This document shows, in pieces, positions 13,745 through 20,739 of a DNA stretch of 23,605 nt. The notes beneath the pieces are model-generated. The model was given only the letters and a program-made list of their open reading frames with translations. It was not told where the DNA came from and searched no databases. The position numbers were made by a program, and so were the translations under genes. How positions within the stretch are numbered: the first letter of the stretch is position 1; each line of letters opens with the position of its first letter. Source of the DNA: an archaeon. Lineage in GTDB: Archaea > Aenigmatarchaeota > Aenigmatarchaeia > GW2011-AR5 > GCA-2688965. The stretch spans positions 1 through 23,605 of the forward strand of contig NZEE01000055.1 of NCBI GenBank assembly GCA_002688965.1, in the 5' to 3' direction.

Positions 13745-13775
13745 TGTCTTTCTCCTTTTCCTGAACAGAAGTGAA

Positions 13776-13793
13776 AGATAGCATCAGCTATCT
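13776..13793 (-). promoter_or_regulatory. Hairpin in the leader of the cassette 2 operon
   Basis: AGATAGC (13776-13782) and GCTATCT (13787-13793) pair exactly around ATCA, 32 nt before the first gene. It is the positional counterpart of the purH leader hairpin, with no sequence similarity. Confidence 0.45.
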
Positions 13794-13813
13794 CAAAGAA
13801 ATCGTAAATTTAT

Positions 13814-13880
13814 CAGCATAACACAGCAAGCTGTGAATGCTACGAGTTAACCTTGGTCAACTCATTGTTTGTTTGTGTAT
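13814..13880. repeat. Right-end repeat of cassette 2
   Basis: Aligns to 9241-9308. The palindrome CACAGC-AA-GCTGTG is one pair longer than in cassette 1, and an outer AGCAT/ATGCT pair can extend it. The second hairpin has GAGTT (13844-13848) with AACTC (13859-13863), then an A/C mismatch and ACC/GGT. The end is TTGTGTAT. Between the two cassettes the stem arms change while pairing is kept. Confidence 0.7.
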
Positions 13881-13902
13881 CTAGTAAATAGAAATTCGTG
13901 CC

Positions 13903-13919
13903 AATAGTTTTAAACTATT
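13903..13919 (-). terminator. Palindrome over the secY stop codon
   Basis: AATAGTTT (13903-13910) and AAACTATT (13912-13919) are exact inverted repeats with one base between, covering the last bases of secY. A hairpin with a slightly opened loop could mark the 3' end of the long ribosomal-protein transcript. It is AT-rich and has no clear U-tract, so this is weak. Confidence 0.3.
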
Positions 13920-15411
13920 AGCTACCACCAAAGAACTTACGAATAGCAGGATTCATGTCTTCCATATATTGTCTTGAAATTTGCTCATATAGCTGATAAA
14001 CAATCATAACAGTAAGTAAAATACCAGTACCAGTACCAATAGCATTTGTAAAGTCAGCAACAGCAGCAAGTAAACCTACAAACACACCACCTAGCACAGC
14101 AAGTACAGGAATATATCTATTCAAAACAGATTCTACAATTCTAGGATCTCTTCTAAATCCAGGTATCTGTAAACCTACATTCTCAATCTGCCCAGCAACA
14201 CTACGTGCATCCATACCTGCGGTTGATACCCAGAATATAGAGAACACAGTACAAAGTGTAATAAAGAATCCCAAATATAATATCATTCTCAATAAATCAA
14301 TTCCTAAAGGCAATCCTACTGATGGTATCATAGCAGTTGCAAGTACACCAAGCGATATTCCTATAATAGGGGAAAGCATTGTTATCAAAAAGCTTCTTTT
14401 TAGCTTAAAGTAAAACGCACTAAAACCAATAGCAAATACAACTATCAAAGCAACTAATGAAAATACTTGTATGGAAAGTGAACTAGGAACACTAAAGAAG
14501 AACAATAAACCACCTGTCAAAGCACCATTAGCATCATATGTAGCTAACGCCGGTATTGCTCTTCCTACTAGCTGTAAATTAGCAATCAAAGCTGCTGCCA
14601 GTATAACCGGTAAATTGCTCGTATAAATGAACTTCAAAGGCCATCTTCTACTAAATCCTCTGATTGTTCCAAAGGCTAGAGGTATTTCTACCTTAAGATC
14701 CTGAGCATAAACTACAATAAAGAACACTAATACTGTTGCTAAAAGTGGTAAGAGTCGTGTTACAGACGCAGCTATATCACCAATCTGTAAATAACCAATT
14801 GCTGCAGGAATTGCACCAGCTGCAATTGAACCACCTGCAGGGATAAGAGGATTTAGAGCACCAATGAATATTGATTTACTCACATTAGCTGCAATAAATA
14901 TAGATATTCCTGAACCAATACCCCATTTAGATACTACCTCATCCATGAAAAGTACAATTATACCACCTATAGTTATCTGAAGAATAACAAGAGGCAATAA
15001 TTCAGGTGAAGCAGGACGCAATGCACCCATTGAAACAAACGCAATTGCTTCAAACACACAAAATGCTATAGCTAATAATTTCTGTGTTCCTTGAAACGTA
15101 GCCTGTCCTTCCTGAGAATGCATATCAAAAGGCAATAATCCAGAACCAGAAAGAAGTTGAAGAATAATGGATGCAGTAACTATAGGCCCTATACCTAAAG
15201 TCATTATAGATCCCATAGAAGAACCAAGTATAAGTTCAAGAAAACCAAGTTGTGAAACAGCTTCAGGAGAAATTCCATATATCATTATCTGTCCCATGAC
15301 TAAAAACAGAAGTAATATTAAACCAGTCCACATCAATCTTTTCTTAAAATTAAGATGAGTTTTTGGACCAGCAACACTAGGTAACTTAGTTACAAAACTT
15401 GCATAAGACAT
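13918..15411 (-). CDS. secY: Preprotein translocase subunit SecY (Sec61 alpha)
   Basis: The channel subunit of the Sec translocon, moving proteins across or into the cytoplasmic membrane. It has 497 residues with about ten hydrophobic segments. The start region S-V-A-G-P-K-T-H-L-N-F-K-K-R-L precedes TM1, and the plug region follows it (Y-G-I-S-P-E-A-V-S). The conserved I-T-A-S-I-I-L-Q-L type segment is visible as I-V-T-A-S-I-I-L-Q-L-L-S-G-S-G. The C-terminal cytoplasmic tail is short (M-E-D-M-N-P-A-I-R-K-F-F-G-G-S). ATG 15411 is 10 nt after the uL15 stop. It is the last gene of the ribosomal cluster here; adenylate kinase and other genes often found after secY are missing, and cassette 2 follows instead. 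Confidence 0.96.
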   Translation of the reverse strand: MSYASFVTKLPSVAGPKTHLNFKKRLMWTGLILLLFLVMGQIMIYGISPEAVSQLGFLELILGSSMGSIMTLGIGPIVTASIILQLLSGSGLLPFDMHSQEGQATFQGTQKLLAIAFCVFEAIAFVSMGALRPASPELLPLVILQITIGGIIVLFMDEVVSKWGIGSGISIFIAANVSKSIFIGALNPLIPAGGSIAAGAIPAAIGYLQIGDIAASVTRLLPLLATVLVFFIVVYAQDLKVEIPLAFGTIRGFSRRWPLKFIYTSNLPVILAAALIANLQLVGRAIPALATYDANGALTGGLLFFFSVPSSLSIQVFSLVALIVVFAIGFSAFYFKLKRSFLITMLSPIIGISLGVLATAMIPSVGLPLGIDLLRMILYLGFFITLCTVFSIFWVSTAGMDARSVAGQIENVGLQIPGFRRDPRIVESVLNRYIPVLAVLGGVFVGLLAAVADFTNAIGTGTGILLTVMIVYQLYEQISRQYMEDMNPAIRKFFGGS

Positions 15412-15421
15412 CTAAACACCA

Positions 15422-15886
15422 TTATTCTTTAGCTTTTGGAAGCTCTTTTTTAGGAGCTTTTTTATTTTTCTTAGCTCTAATAGTTACTGTTCCACCAACT
15501 TCTGTTATCTTTTCAACAGCTCTATTACTTGCTTTATCAACTATAACATTAATGCCTTTCAATCCTTCTGCAGAACCAGATCCAAGTAATTTATGTATTT
15601 TCATTTTAGTCAAATCTATTTCTTTTGAATCTTTCCCAATAATTGTAGATAATATACTTACATTGATTGCTCTTATTTTTCTACCTTGTTTTTTACTCAT
15701 AGGAGTAAATCCTCTTCTATCATAATGTTCAGGTTCAAATTTCAAATATCCTATTCGTTTATGTTTTTTGGAACCAGCATAACCTCTACCACCTCGGCTA
15801 CCGCCTCCACGATGCTTTTTATGAATACCATAACCTTGAGTACGATTACCTCGATACTTCAATCCTTTTTTACTTTTTCTTTTCAT
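15422..15886 (-). CDS. rpl15: Large-subunit ribosomal protein uL15
   Basis: Ribosomal protein of the large subunit, 154 residues. The N-terminus has the typical basic, Gly-rich segment binding 23S rRNA (Y-R-G-N-R-T-Q-G-Y-G and H-R-G-G-G-S-R-G-G-R-G-Y-A-G-S-K-K-H-K), followed by the globular domain. The end is a short Lys-rich tail (K-K-N-K-K-A-P-K-K-E-L-P-K). It overlaps the end of uS5 by 17 nt. uL30, which usually sits between uS5 and uL15 in archaea, is not present. Confidence 0.95.
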   Translation of the reverse strand: MKRKSKKGLKYRGNRTQGYGIHKKHRGGGSRGGRGYAGSKKHKRIGYLKFEPEHYDRRGFTPMSKKQGRKIRAINVSILSTIIGKDSKEIDLTKMKIHKLLGSGSAEGLKGINVIVDKASNRAVEKITEVGGTVTIRAKKNKKAPKKELPKAKE

Positions 15887-16691
15887 TTACTTCACCTTTT
15901 TTCTCTTCTTTTGGAACTTTTTTAGTTTCTACAGGAACTTCTTTAACTTCCTCTTTAGGTTCTTCTTTTTTCATAATTTCAATTTTAGAAAGTTCAAAAG
16001 GTATTTTCATTTTATTCAAAACCTTGAAAGTTTCAAACACAGCAAATATCATATTTCTTCTATTTCTACTATTACCATCAATCTTCGTCCATATATCCTT
16101 TATACCTGCAAGCTTCATCACTTTCTTAATTTCCTCTGCAACTTTCAAACCTGCTCCTTTAGGTGCAGGTGATAAAGTAAATATAACTGAACCACGTTTA
16201 CCGCTCGCTTTGAAAGGAACAGAATGTCCTGTATCACATCTACATTTCCAACTTCCGCACCCTCTTCTAACAGGAATCACATTTAATTTAGCATTTTCAA
16301 TTGACTTTGCAATAGCCTCTCTATGATCATTAGCAACACCAACACCTAATCCTACATAACCATTTCCATTACCAATTACTGACATGGCTGTCATCTTATA
16401 TCTTCGCCCACTTCTATGCATTCTAGCAGTTCTAAGTGTAGGTGTTCTTCGTATTCCACCACCTTTACCAGGAGAACCACCAATAAGTATAAGATCACTC
16501 TTAAGATTAGGAAGAAGTTTCTCTATAATTTCAGGTTCTTTTATAGGAATTCCTCTTTCAAATATTTCATCAATAGATATTTTTCCAGCTAATACCATAT
16601 TCCCAAGTTTAGTTCTAGGAACCCAATTAGCTAAATGACTAACCATTTCATTTCTTCTCTCAAATCTTTTCCTTCTTTTATTAAATGCCAT
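15870..16691 (-). CDS. rps5: Small-subunit ribosomal protein uS5
   Basis: Ribosomal protein of the small subunit involved in decoding accuracy and mRNA entry. ATG 16691 follows GAGTGA; an in-frame GTG three codons upstream lies in the ribosome site and is less likely. This gives 273 residues. The double-stranded RNA-binding domain and the N-G-N-G-Y-V-G-L-G-V-G-V-A and R-R-G-C-G-S-W-K-C-R-C motifs are the archaeal/eukaryotic type. The last 40 residues are a Lys/Glu tail (K-E-E-P-K-E-E-V-K-E-V) beyond the normal fold. The ATG lies just inside the end of uL18. Confidence 0.95.
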   Translation of the reverse strand: MAFNKRRKRFERRNEMVSHLANWVPRTKLGNMVLAGKISIDEIFERGIPIKEPEIIEKLLPNLKSDLILIGGSPGKGGGIRRTPTLRTARMHRSGRRYKMTAMSVIGNGNGYVGLGVGVANDHREAIAKSIENAKLNVIPVRRGCGSWKCRCDTGHSVPFKASGKRGSVIFTLSPAPKGAGLKVAEEIKKVMKLAGIKDIWTKIDGNSRNRRNMIFAVFETFKVLNKMKIPFELSKIEIMKKEEPKEEVKEVPVETKKVPKEEKKGEVNEKKK

Positions 16692-16692
16692 A

Positions 16693-17175
16693 TCATTCAC
16701 TCAAAATTTTTTTCTTTATTTCCTCAAAATTTCCTATATTTTCTTTATTTTGAATATGATCTCCTTTAATACGATCATCAGATGGGATCATTTTTTTATC
16801 AAATGTAATTTTTATGCCTGCATCAGCAACACCTTTAACCACAGCATAAATTGAATTTCCTTTTGTAGATCTCTGAAGTCCTATATCAAGAATAGATTTT
16901 TCTACTCCTGCTTCCTTTGCTTTAGTTCCTGCCATAAGACCAGCAAGATAAGCAGAAGGAATATTTCCGGTATGACCTTTCCATCCTAATTTCTTAAGAG
17001 CAAAGCTATTTGTTTCTGAAACAGTCTTATCTCCTTTTTGAACATAATCAACAAACTGTATTAAAAAACTATTCAAAGATTTTCGTACAACTAAACGTAT
17101 CTTACCTGATTTTAACAGGGCTATTCTTTTCTTATAATCAGTTTTCTGATTAACTCTTCTTTTTAGATTTTCCAT
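16693..17175 (-). CDS. rpl18: Large-subunit ribosomal protein uL18
   Basis: Binds 5S rRNA in the large subunit. From ATG 17175 it has 160 residues; GGTGATT lies 4 nt upstream, and the TTG two codons earlier is rejected. It contains L-V-V-R-K-S-L-N-S-F-L-I-Q and the archaeal segment G-W-K-G-H-T-G-N-I-P-S-A-Y-L-A-G-L with D-I-G-L-Q-R-S-T-K-G. The start overlaps the last 26 nt of eL19. Confidence 0.95.
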   Translation of the reverse strand: MENLKRRVNQKTDYKKRIALLKSGKIRLVVRKSLNSFLIQFVDYVQKGDKTVSETNSFALKKLGWKGHTGNIPSAYLAGLMAGTKAKEAGVEKSILDIGLQRSTKGNSIYAVVKGVADAGIKITFDKKMIPSDDRIKGDHIQNKENIGNFEEIKKKILSE

Positions 17176-17647
17176 TTTCAATCACCTTTTTTGGAGCTTT
17201 TTGCAAAAGTTCATTTCTTTCAAGATATATCGCCATGTGCTTTCTACTTCTGAAAAAACCTCCTTTAATTTTTCCATAAACATTTCTGTAAACTAATGTT
17301 GTTATCGCACCATCATCTCTAAGTGCCTTTGCTTCTTTTCTAAGCAAACGAGCTGTCTTTATCCAAGCAGTTTTTGAAGACCTTCTTGCATTTTTTGTAC
17401 CTTTAATCGAACCTTTCCCACGTCTTCGGCCCTTTTTCTTCTGTTTTTTTATTTTCTTAATTCTAAAAGTACTATTACCTTTTTTTGGTTTCACAGTAAT
17501 TATGCCATTACCAATAAGTCTCTTTATATCAGATGCCGTAATTGCTTCCTCAGCATCTTTATTTCGTTGTGAATCAATCTTTACTCTATTGGCTCCAACT
17601 TTCTTTATTCTCGATACAATTTTTTTCTGATATTTTAAGTTACTCAT
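17150..17647 (-). CDS. rpl19e: Large-subunit ribosomal protein eL19
   Basis: An archaeal/eukaryotic protein absent from bacteria, 165 residues, binding 23S rRNA and making a bridge to the small subunit. Features are L-K-Y-Q-K-K-I-V-S-R-I, the segment I-T-A-S-D-I-K-R-L-I-G-N-G-I-I, and the very basic K-K-Q-K-K-K-G-R-R-R-G-K-G-S-I-K-G-T stretch, followed by helices. ATG 17647 overlaps the stop of the zinc-ribbon gene (ATGA). Confidence 0.95.
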   Translation of the reverse strand: MSNLKYQKKIVSRIKKVGANRVKIDSQRNKDAEEAITASDIKRLIGNGIITVKPKKGNSTFRIKKIKKQKKKGRRRGKGSIKGTKNARRSSKTAWIKTARLLRKEAKALRDDGAITTLVYRNVYGKIKGGFFRSRKHMAIYLERNELLQKAPKKVIENGKSKKKS

Positions 17648-17811
17648 CTAATCACTTTTGAAAATTTATCATCATTTAATTCTGTATATGGAGAAACTCC
17701 AAATGAATTAAATAAAGTATCACATGTTGTACACTTGAATATATTTTTTTCTATTTCTTTTCCGTGATCACCACAAACATGACACTGACCTTTATCAAAC
17801 ATTACAAACAT
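17644..17811 (-). CDS. Small zinc-ribbon protein between eL32 and eL19, function unknown
   Basis: A 55-residue ORF: ATG 17811 stands 3 nt after GTGATT and 5 nt after the eL32 stop, and its TGA overlaps the eL19 ATG. This makes it a genuine member of the operon. It has two CxxC knuckles, C10-H-V-C13 and C28-T-T-C31, spaced 14 apart, which could bind one zinc ion. After the second knuckle come D-T-L-F-N-S-F-G-V-S-P-Y and a short acidic tail. I do not recognise the family. By location it may be a lineage-specific ribosomal or translation-associated protein, or a small RNA-binding factor. Codon use and ribosome site are like those of the neighbours. Confidence 0.8.
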   Translation of the reverse strand: MFVMFDKGQCHVCGDHGKEIEKNIFKCTTCDTLFNSFGVSPYTELNDDKFSKVIR

Positions 17812-17816
17812 TCAAA

Positions 17817-18359
17817 TCACTTCTTTTCTACCATTCCTTTATCTTCCATCACTTTCTTTATTTTACCTTCAGTTTCTTTTTCTTTTGTCTTAATTTTTTC
17901 ACTTAATTTTTTAGTTTCTTTCTTAGTTTTTTTCTTATTTTTCTTTTTATCTTTCTTAGCTTCAGCTTTCTTTCTTTCAGCACGTTTAGCGCGCTTTGAA
18001 ACTTTTTTCATTCTTTTTGGATTAAGTATAGTTAAACCAATTTCTTGAGCTTTCTTAATCATCTGATCAAACTTTTTCAATCCGATTTTACCTGAAATCA
18101 TAATACCTATTTTTTCATCTTTTTCAATATTCAACTGAGCAAGACTTGTTACAAACAATACTTTTTTACCTTGAACAAATCCTCTTGTTTTCTTATCATG
18201 ACCATAACCAATTTTAGGTTTACGAGAGTTACCAGATTTACCTTTTCTTAATTTACTCTGTCTTCCTGTTGGCTTTCGCCAACCTTTCTTAAGTTTCCTA
18301 TATCTATGATAATCCTGATTCTTGAATTTTCTTTTTTTAATTGACATTTTTGATACCAT
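17817..18359 (-). CDS. rpl32e: Large-subunit ribosomal protein eL32 with long Lys-rich tail
   Basis: An archaeal/eukaryotic ribosomal protein. The N-terminal half has the signature F-K-N-Q-D-Y-H-R-Y-R-K-L-K-K-G-W-R-K-P-T-G, R-Q-S-K-L-R, and I-G-Y-G-H-D-K-K-T-R-G. The globular part ends near residue 118. The rest, to 180, is almost wholly Lys/Glu/Arg/Ala (K-R-A-E-R-K-K-A-E-A-K-K-D-K-K), about 60 residues beyond the usual end. GGTGA stands 6 nt before ATG 18359. Confidence 0.93.
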   Translation of the reverse strand: MVSKMSIKKRKFKNQDYHRYRKLKKGWRKPTGRQSKLRKGKSGNSRKPKIGYGHDKKTRGFVQGKKVLFVTSLAQLNIEKDEKIGIMISGKIGLKKFDQMIKKAQEIGLTILNPKRMKKVSKRAKRAERKKAEAKKDKKKNKKKTKKETKKLSEKIKTKEKETEGKIKKVMEDKGMVEKK

Positions 18360-18361
18360 AA

Positions 18362-18982
18362 TTATTCACCTTCTTTTTGCTGACCTACTGGAGCAACATT
18401 ATCAAATTCATTCACAAATGTTTCGTCATCAACTCCACTAGCAACAATAAAACAACCATCTTGGAATGTTCTTCTATCTTTTTTACCAACACCACAAATA
18501 TGTTCTATATTTGAAGCAGTTTGACCAACATCTTCTTTATTGATTCCAGTTATAGTTATTTTAGTTTTATCAGCCTTAATCTCAACATTACCAATTATTT
18601 TCGCAGATCTTGATCCCTTTTCACCTATAAAGTTATTGATAAGGAATTTCTTAGGTTCAACTGTAAATGTCATTGGAAAATGTGTAAAAACTACAGCCAG
18701 TTCACATTTGAATCCTTTTGTAACGCCTAATATCATATTTCTAACATGTGCAGCAATAGTACCAACAAAAGCTTTAATTTTTCTATCATCTATTTTTCCT
18801 TCTGCAATAAAATTTTTATCTTCTATACGAACATCAACAGATTTATTAAATCGTGCATCACTAAAAGTTCTTTCAAGCTCACCCTTCTCTCCTTTAACAA
18901 AAACCGTTTTTCCATCAACTTTAACTTCCACACCTTCTGGCACTTCAGCCATTTTTTGATATGAAACTTTTTTCTTTACCAT
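18362..18982 (-). CDS. rpl6: Large-subunit ribosomal protein uL6
   Basis: A two-domain ribosomal protein near the factor-binding site. It has 206 residues. V-E-V-K-V-D-G-K-T-V-F-V-K-G-E-K-G-E-L is the typical first strand set, then T-I-A-A-H-V-R-N-M-I-L-G-V-T-K-G-F, and I-T-G-I-N-K-E-D-V-G-Q-T-A-S-N-I-E in the second domain. It ends with a C-terminal acidic stretch. ATG 18982 is 2 nt after GGTGATT, and the site overlaps the uS8 stop. Confidence 0.95.
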   Translation of the reverse strand: MVKKKVSYQKMAEVPEGVEVKVDGKTVFVKGEKGELERTFSDARFNKSVDVRIEDKNFIAEGKIDDRKIKAFVGTIAAHVRNMILGVTKGFKCELAVVFTHFPMTFTVEPKKFLINNFIGEKGSRSAKIIGNVEIKADKTKITITGINKEDVGQTASNIEHICGVGKKDRRTFQDGCFIVASGVDDETFVNEFDNVAPVGQQKEGE

Positions 18983-18990
18983 CTAATCAC

Positions 18991-19380
18991 CTAATATACA
19001 AATCCAAGCAACTTTCCACCTGTTTTTTTCTCAGATGCTTCATGATGAGTCATTACACCAATAGGTGTTGAAATTATCAAAATACCGACACTTGCTGAAG
19101 GAAGAAAACGTTCTTCCCATTTAACAAATCCATCTGTTTTCACAGGAAATCTTGGTTTAATTACAGATGCCTTATTTAATTTTCCAGACAAAGATACTGT
19201 TATGAAACCTCCACGACCATCATCAGTAATTTCAAATGAATTAACATATCCTGTTTTTTTCATAACTTCTAGTACGCTCACTATAAGTTTTGAACGTGGA
19301 ACTACACATTCATCTTTTCCAACTTTCTCAGCATTTGTTATTGACGAAAACATGTCCGACAATAAATCGTGATTAACCAT
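18991..19380 (-). CDS. rps8: Small-subunit ribosomal protein uS8
   Basis: Binds the central domain of 16S rRNA. From ATG 19380 it has 129 residues; GGTGA stands 6 nt upstream, and an in-frame GTG lies in that ribosome site. It starts V-N-H-D-L-L-S-D-M-F-S-S-I-T-N-A-E, and the end S-V-G-I-L-I-I-S-T-P-I-G-V-M-T-H-H-E-A is the conserved uS8 C-terminus. It follows uS14 with a 9-nt gap. Confidence 0.96.
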   Translation of the reverse strand: MVNHDLLSDMFSSITNAEKVGKDECVVPRSKLIVSVLEVMKKTGYVNSFEITDDGRGGFITVSLSGKLNKASVIKPRFPVKTDGFVKWEERFLPSASVGILIISTPIGVMTHHEASEKKTGGKLLGFVY

Positions 19381-19389
19381 TTTTTTCAC

Positions 19390-19551
19390 CTAACTATATT
19401 TTCTAAATCCTACTTTCTGAGCAACTTCTCTAAAACATCGTCTACAATACAGTAAACCATGTACTCTTATGACACCATTAAGAGTACCACATCTACGACA
19501 TTTATGAGTTCCATTACCATACTTTTTCTTAACTTGTTTATTACGCACCAT
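19390..19551 (-). CDS. rps14: Small-subunit ribosomal protein uS14, zinc-binding
   Basis: A 53-residue protein. It begins V-R-N-K-Q-V-K-K-K-Y-G-N-G, with the zinc knuckles C18-R-R-C21 and C36-R-R-C39, followed by R-E-V-A-Q-K-V-G-F-R-K-Y-S. This is the normal archaeal uS14 end. ATG 19551 directly follows the uL5 stop TAG, and the GTGATT within the end of uL5 acts as its ribosome site. Confidence 0.96.
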   Translation of the reverse strand: MVRNKQVKKKYGNGTHKCRRCGTLNGVIRVHGLLYCRRCFREVAQKVGFRKYS

Positions 19552-20049
19552 CTAAATCACATCAATTCCAATTGATTTTGCAAATTCAATACCGTCTTCT
19601 TTTGTTATCAAATGTTTTTTTCCTATTTTATGAGGTAGTCTTTTATTTTTCACTTTAAATCCTGGTCTTACTACCGTAATACAAACATCCAATCCTATCA
19701 TACCAATATCAGGATCATATTTCATTTCTGGTACATTAATGTACTCTTTTATTCCAAATGAAAAATTACCATTATTATCAAAACTTGAAGCAGGTACTTT
19801 ATTTTCAACAGCTACTAACAATCGTTTTAACATTTCTTCTTTATTTTTTCTAATTGTAATCATACAACCCAATACTTTACCCTGGGCACCACCAAAAGGA
19901 TTTCTTTTTTTAGCAACAGTTAATATTGGTTTCATACCTGATATTTCTTTCAAAATCTTTGAAGCATGCTTAACATTACCATCATTACCAGTACCTATAT
20001 TCAATGTTACCTTTTCTATGAATATCTTTTTCATTGGATTATCACTCAT
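19552..20049 (-). CDS. rpl5: Large-subunit ribosomal protein uL5
   Basis: Binds 5S rRNA and the P-site tRNA region. It has 165 residues, near the archaeal norm. Motifs: I-E-K-V-T-L-N-I-G-T-G near the start, K-K-R-N-P-F-G-G-A-Q-G-K-V-L-G-C-M-I-T-I-R, and F-S-F-G-I-K-E-Y-I-N-V-P-E-M-K-Y-D-P-D-I-G-M-I-G-L-D-V. GGTGA lies 7 nt upstream of ATG 20049. The start overlaps the end of eS4 by 8 nt. Confidence 0.96.
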   Translation of the reverse strand: MSDNPMKKIFIEKVTLNIGTGNDGNVKHASKILKEISGMKPILTVAKKRNPFGGAQGKVLGCMITIRKNKEEMLKRLLVAVENKVPASSFDNNGNFSFGIKEYINVPEMKYDPDIGMIGLDVCITVVRPGFKVKNKRLPHKIGKKHLITKEDGIEFAKSIGIDVI

Positions 20050-20734
20050 CTTTCTTCACCTCTATTTCAACAGCAGATTTGTCCTCACCTATAACAAGCA
20101 CATATCTTTTTGGAACAAGTATTTTATCACCATCAACGCTAACAGTAAGAGTTGAAGGTTGCATATTCTTACTTGGATGTATTTGTTCGACTTTTCCAAT
20201 CTTTCCAATATTAGTTCCGCTTACAACAACAACCAAAACACCTTTATCAAATTTAATGTGTTTTTTTATTGAACCTGTTTTATTATCAACTAACAATGAA
20301 TCTCCTGTAGAATATTCATCTTTCTTAACAAGCATATTATATCCGTTAAACATATTCAGTTGGATAACTTCTTTTCCAATCAAACTCTTATTTTTAATTT
20401 TCAAGATTCTTTCTTTCCCATCATTCACTTGAATTGGTTTAAGTCCTTTTGAAGAAGGAACCATTCTGTAAACATCATCACCTATATTCATTACATCCAT
20501 TAATCCAACAGGCATAGAATATTTTCTACAAATTCTTCCATTTACTTCTATTTTACCAGTATTCAAAATTTTCTTAACTTCATTCATATTTCTTGCAAGT
20601 GAGAAAACATCTCTTATCAATACACCTAAAGGTATAGCTGTTTCTTTTGAATGTGGTCCAGGTATAGGTCTAACTACATATTTACGATTCTTTCTCGAAA
20701 TTGGCCAAAAATTTGGCATGTTTGATCTTTTCAT
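20042..20734 (-). CDS. rps4e: Small-subunit ribosomal protein eS4
   Basis: An archaeal/eukaryotic protein with an S4-like RNA-binding domain, the central eS4 domain and a KOW motif. N-terminal K-R-S-N-M-P-N-F-W-P and R-P-I-P-G-P-H are diagnostic. The S4 part reads I-L-N-T-G-K-I-E-V-N-G-R-I-C-R. A KOW-like V-V-V-V-S-G-T-N-I-G-K-I-G-K-V lies near the end. ATGs at 20737 and 20734 follow GTGATT; the second gives the 3-nt spacing used by the neighbours, and a length of 230 residues. The end ESAVE-type motif is followed by a short K-K-D-E. Confidence 0.95.
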   Translation of the reverse strand: MKRSNMPNFWPISRKNRKYVVRPIPGPHSKETAIPLGVLIRDVFSLARNMNEVKKILNTGKIEVNGRICRKYSMPVGLMDVMNIGDDVYRMVPSSKGLKPIQVNDGKERILKIKNKSLIGKEVIQLNMFNGYNMLVKKDEYSTGDSLLVDNKTGSIKKHIKFDKGVLVVVVSGTNIGKIGKVEQIHPSKNMQPSTLTVSVDGDKILVPKRYVLVIGEDKSAVEIEVKKDE

Positions 20735-20739
20735 CATAA

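Larger units (their letters stand above)
12761..13880 (-). mobile_element. Cassette 2: putative non-autonomous gene cassette with three small genes
   Basis: A 1.1-kb insert, more G+C-rich by eye than the host, lying between tRNA-Gly and the 3' end of secY. It has the same two ends as cassette 1 but unrelated cargo. Left: ATACACA, then CCTTTAAGTTGACAA (12768-12782) and hairpin 12794-12811. Right: palindrome CACAGC-AA-GCTGTG (13822-13835), hairpin 13844-13863, and TTGTGTAT (13873-13880). The outermost ATACACA (12761-12767) and TGTGTAT (13874-13880) are exact 7-bp inverted repeats. Its three genes overlap in a tight leftward operon with AGGAG-type ribosome sites. No recombinase gene and no convincing target duplication. 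Confidence 0.6.

Noticed and set aside
6884..13880. Cassettes as integron cassettes with attC sites
   Set aside because: The conserved bases do not contain the paired RYYYAAC/GTTRRRY cores, the two copies are not in an array, and no integrase is present.
6884..13880. Target-site duplications flanking the cassettes
   Set aside because: No repeat longer than two bases is shared by left and right flanks of either copy, which chance explains.
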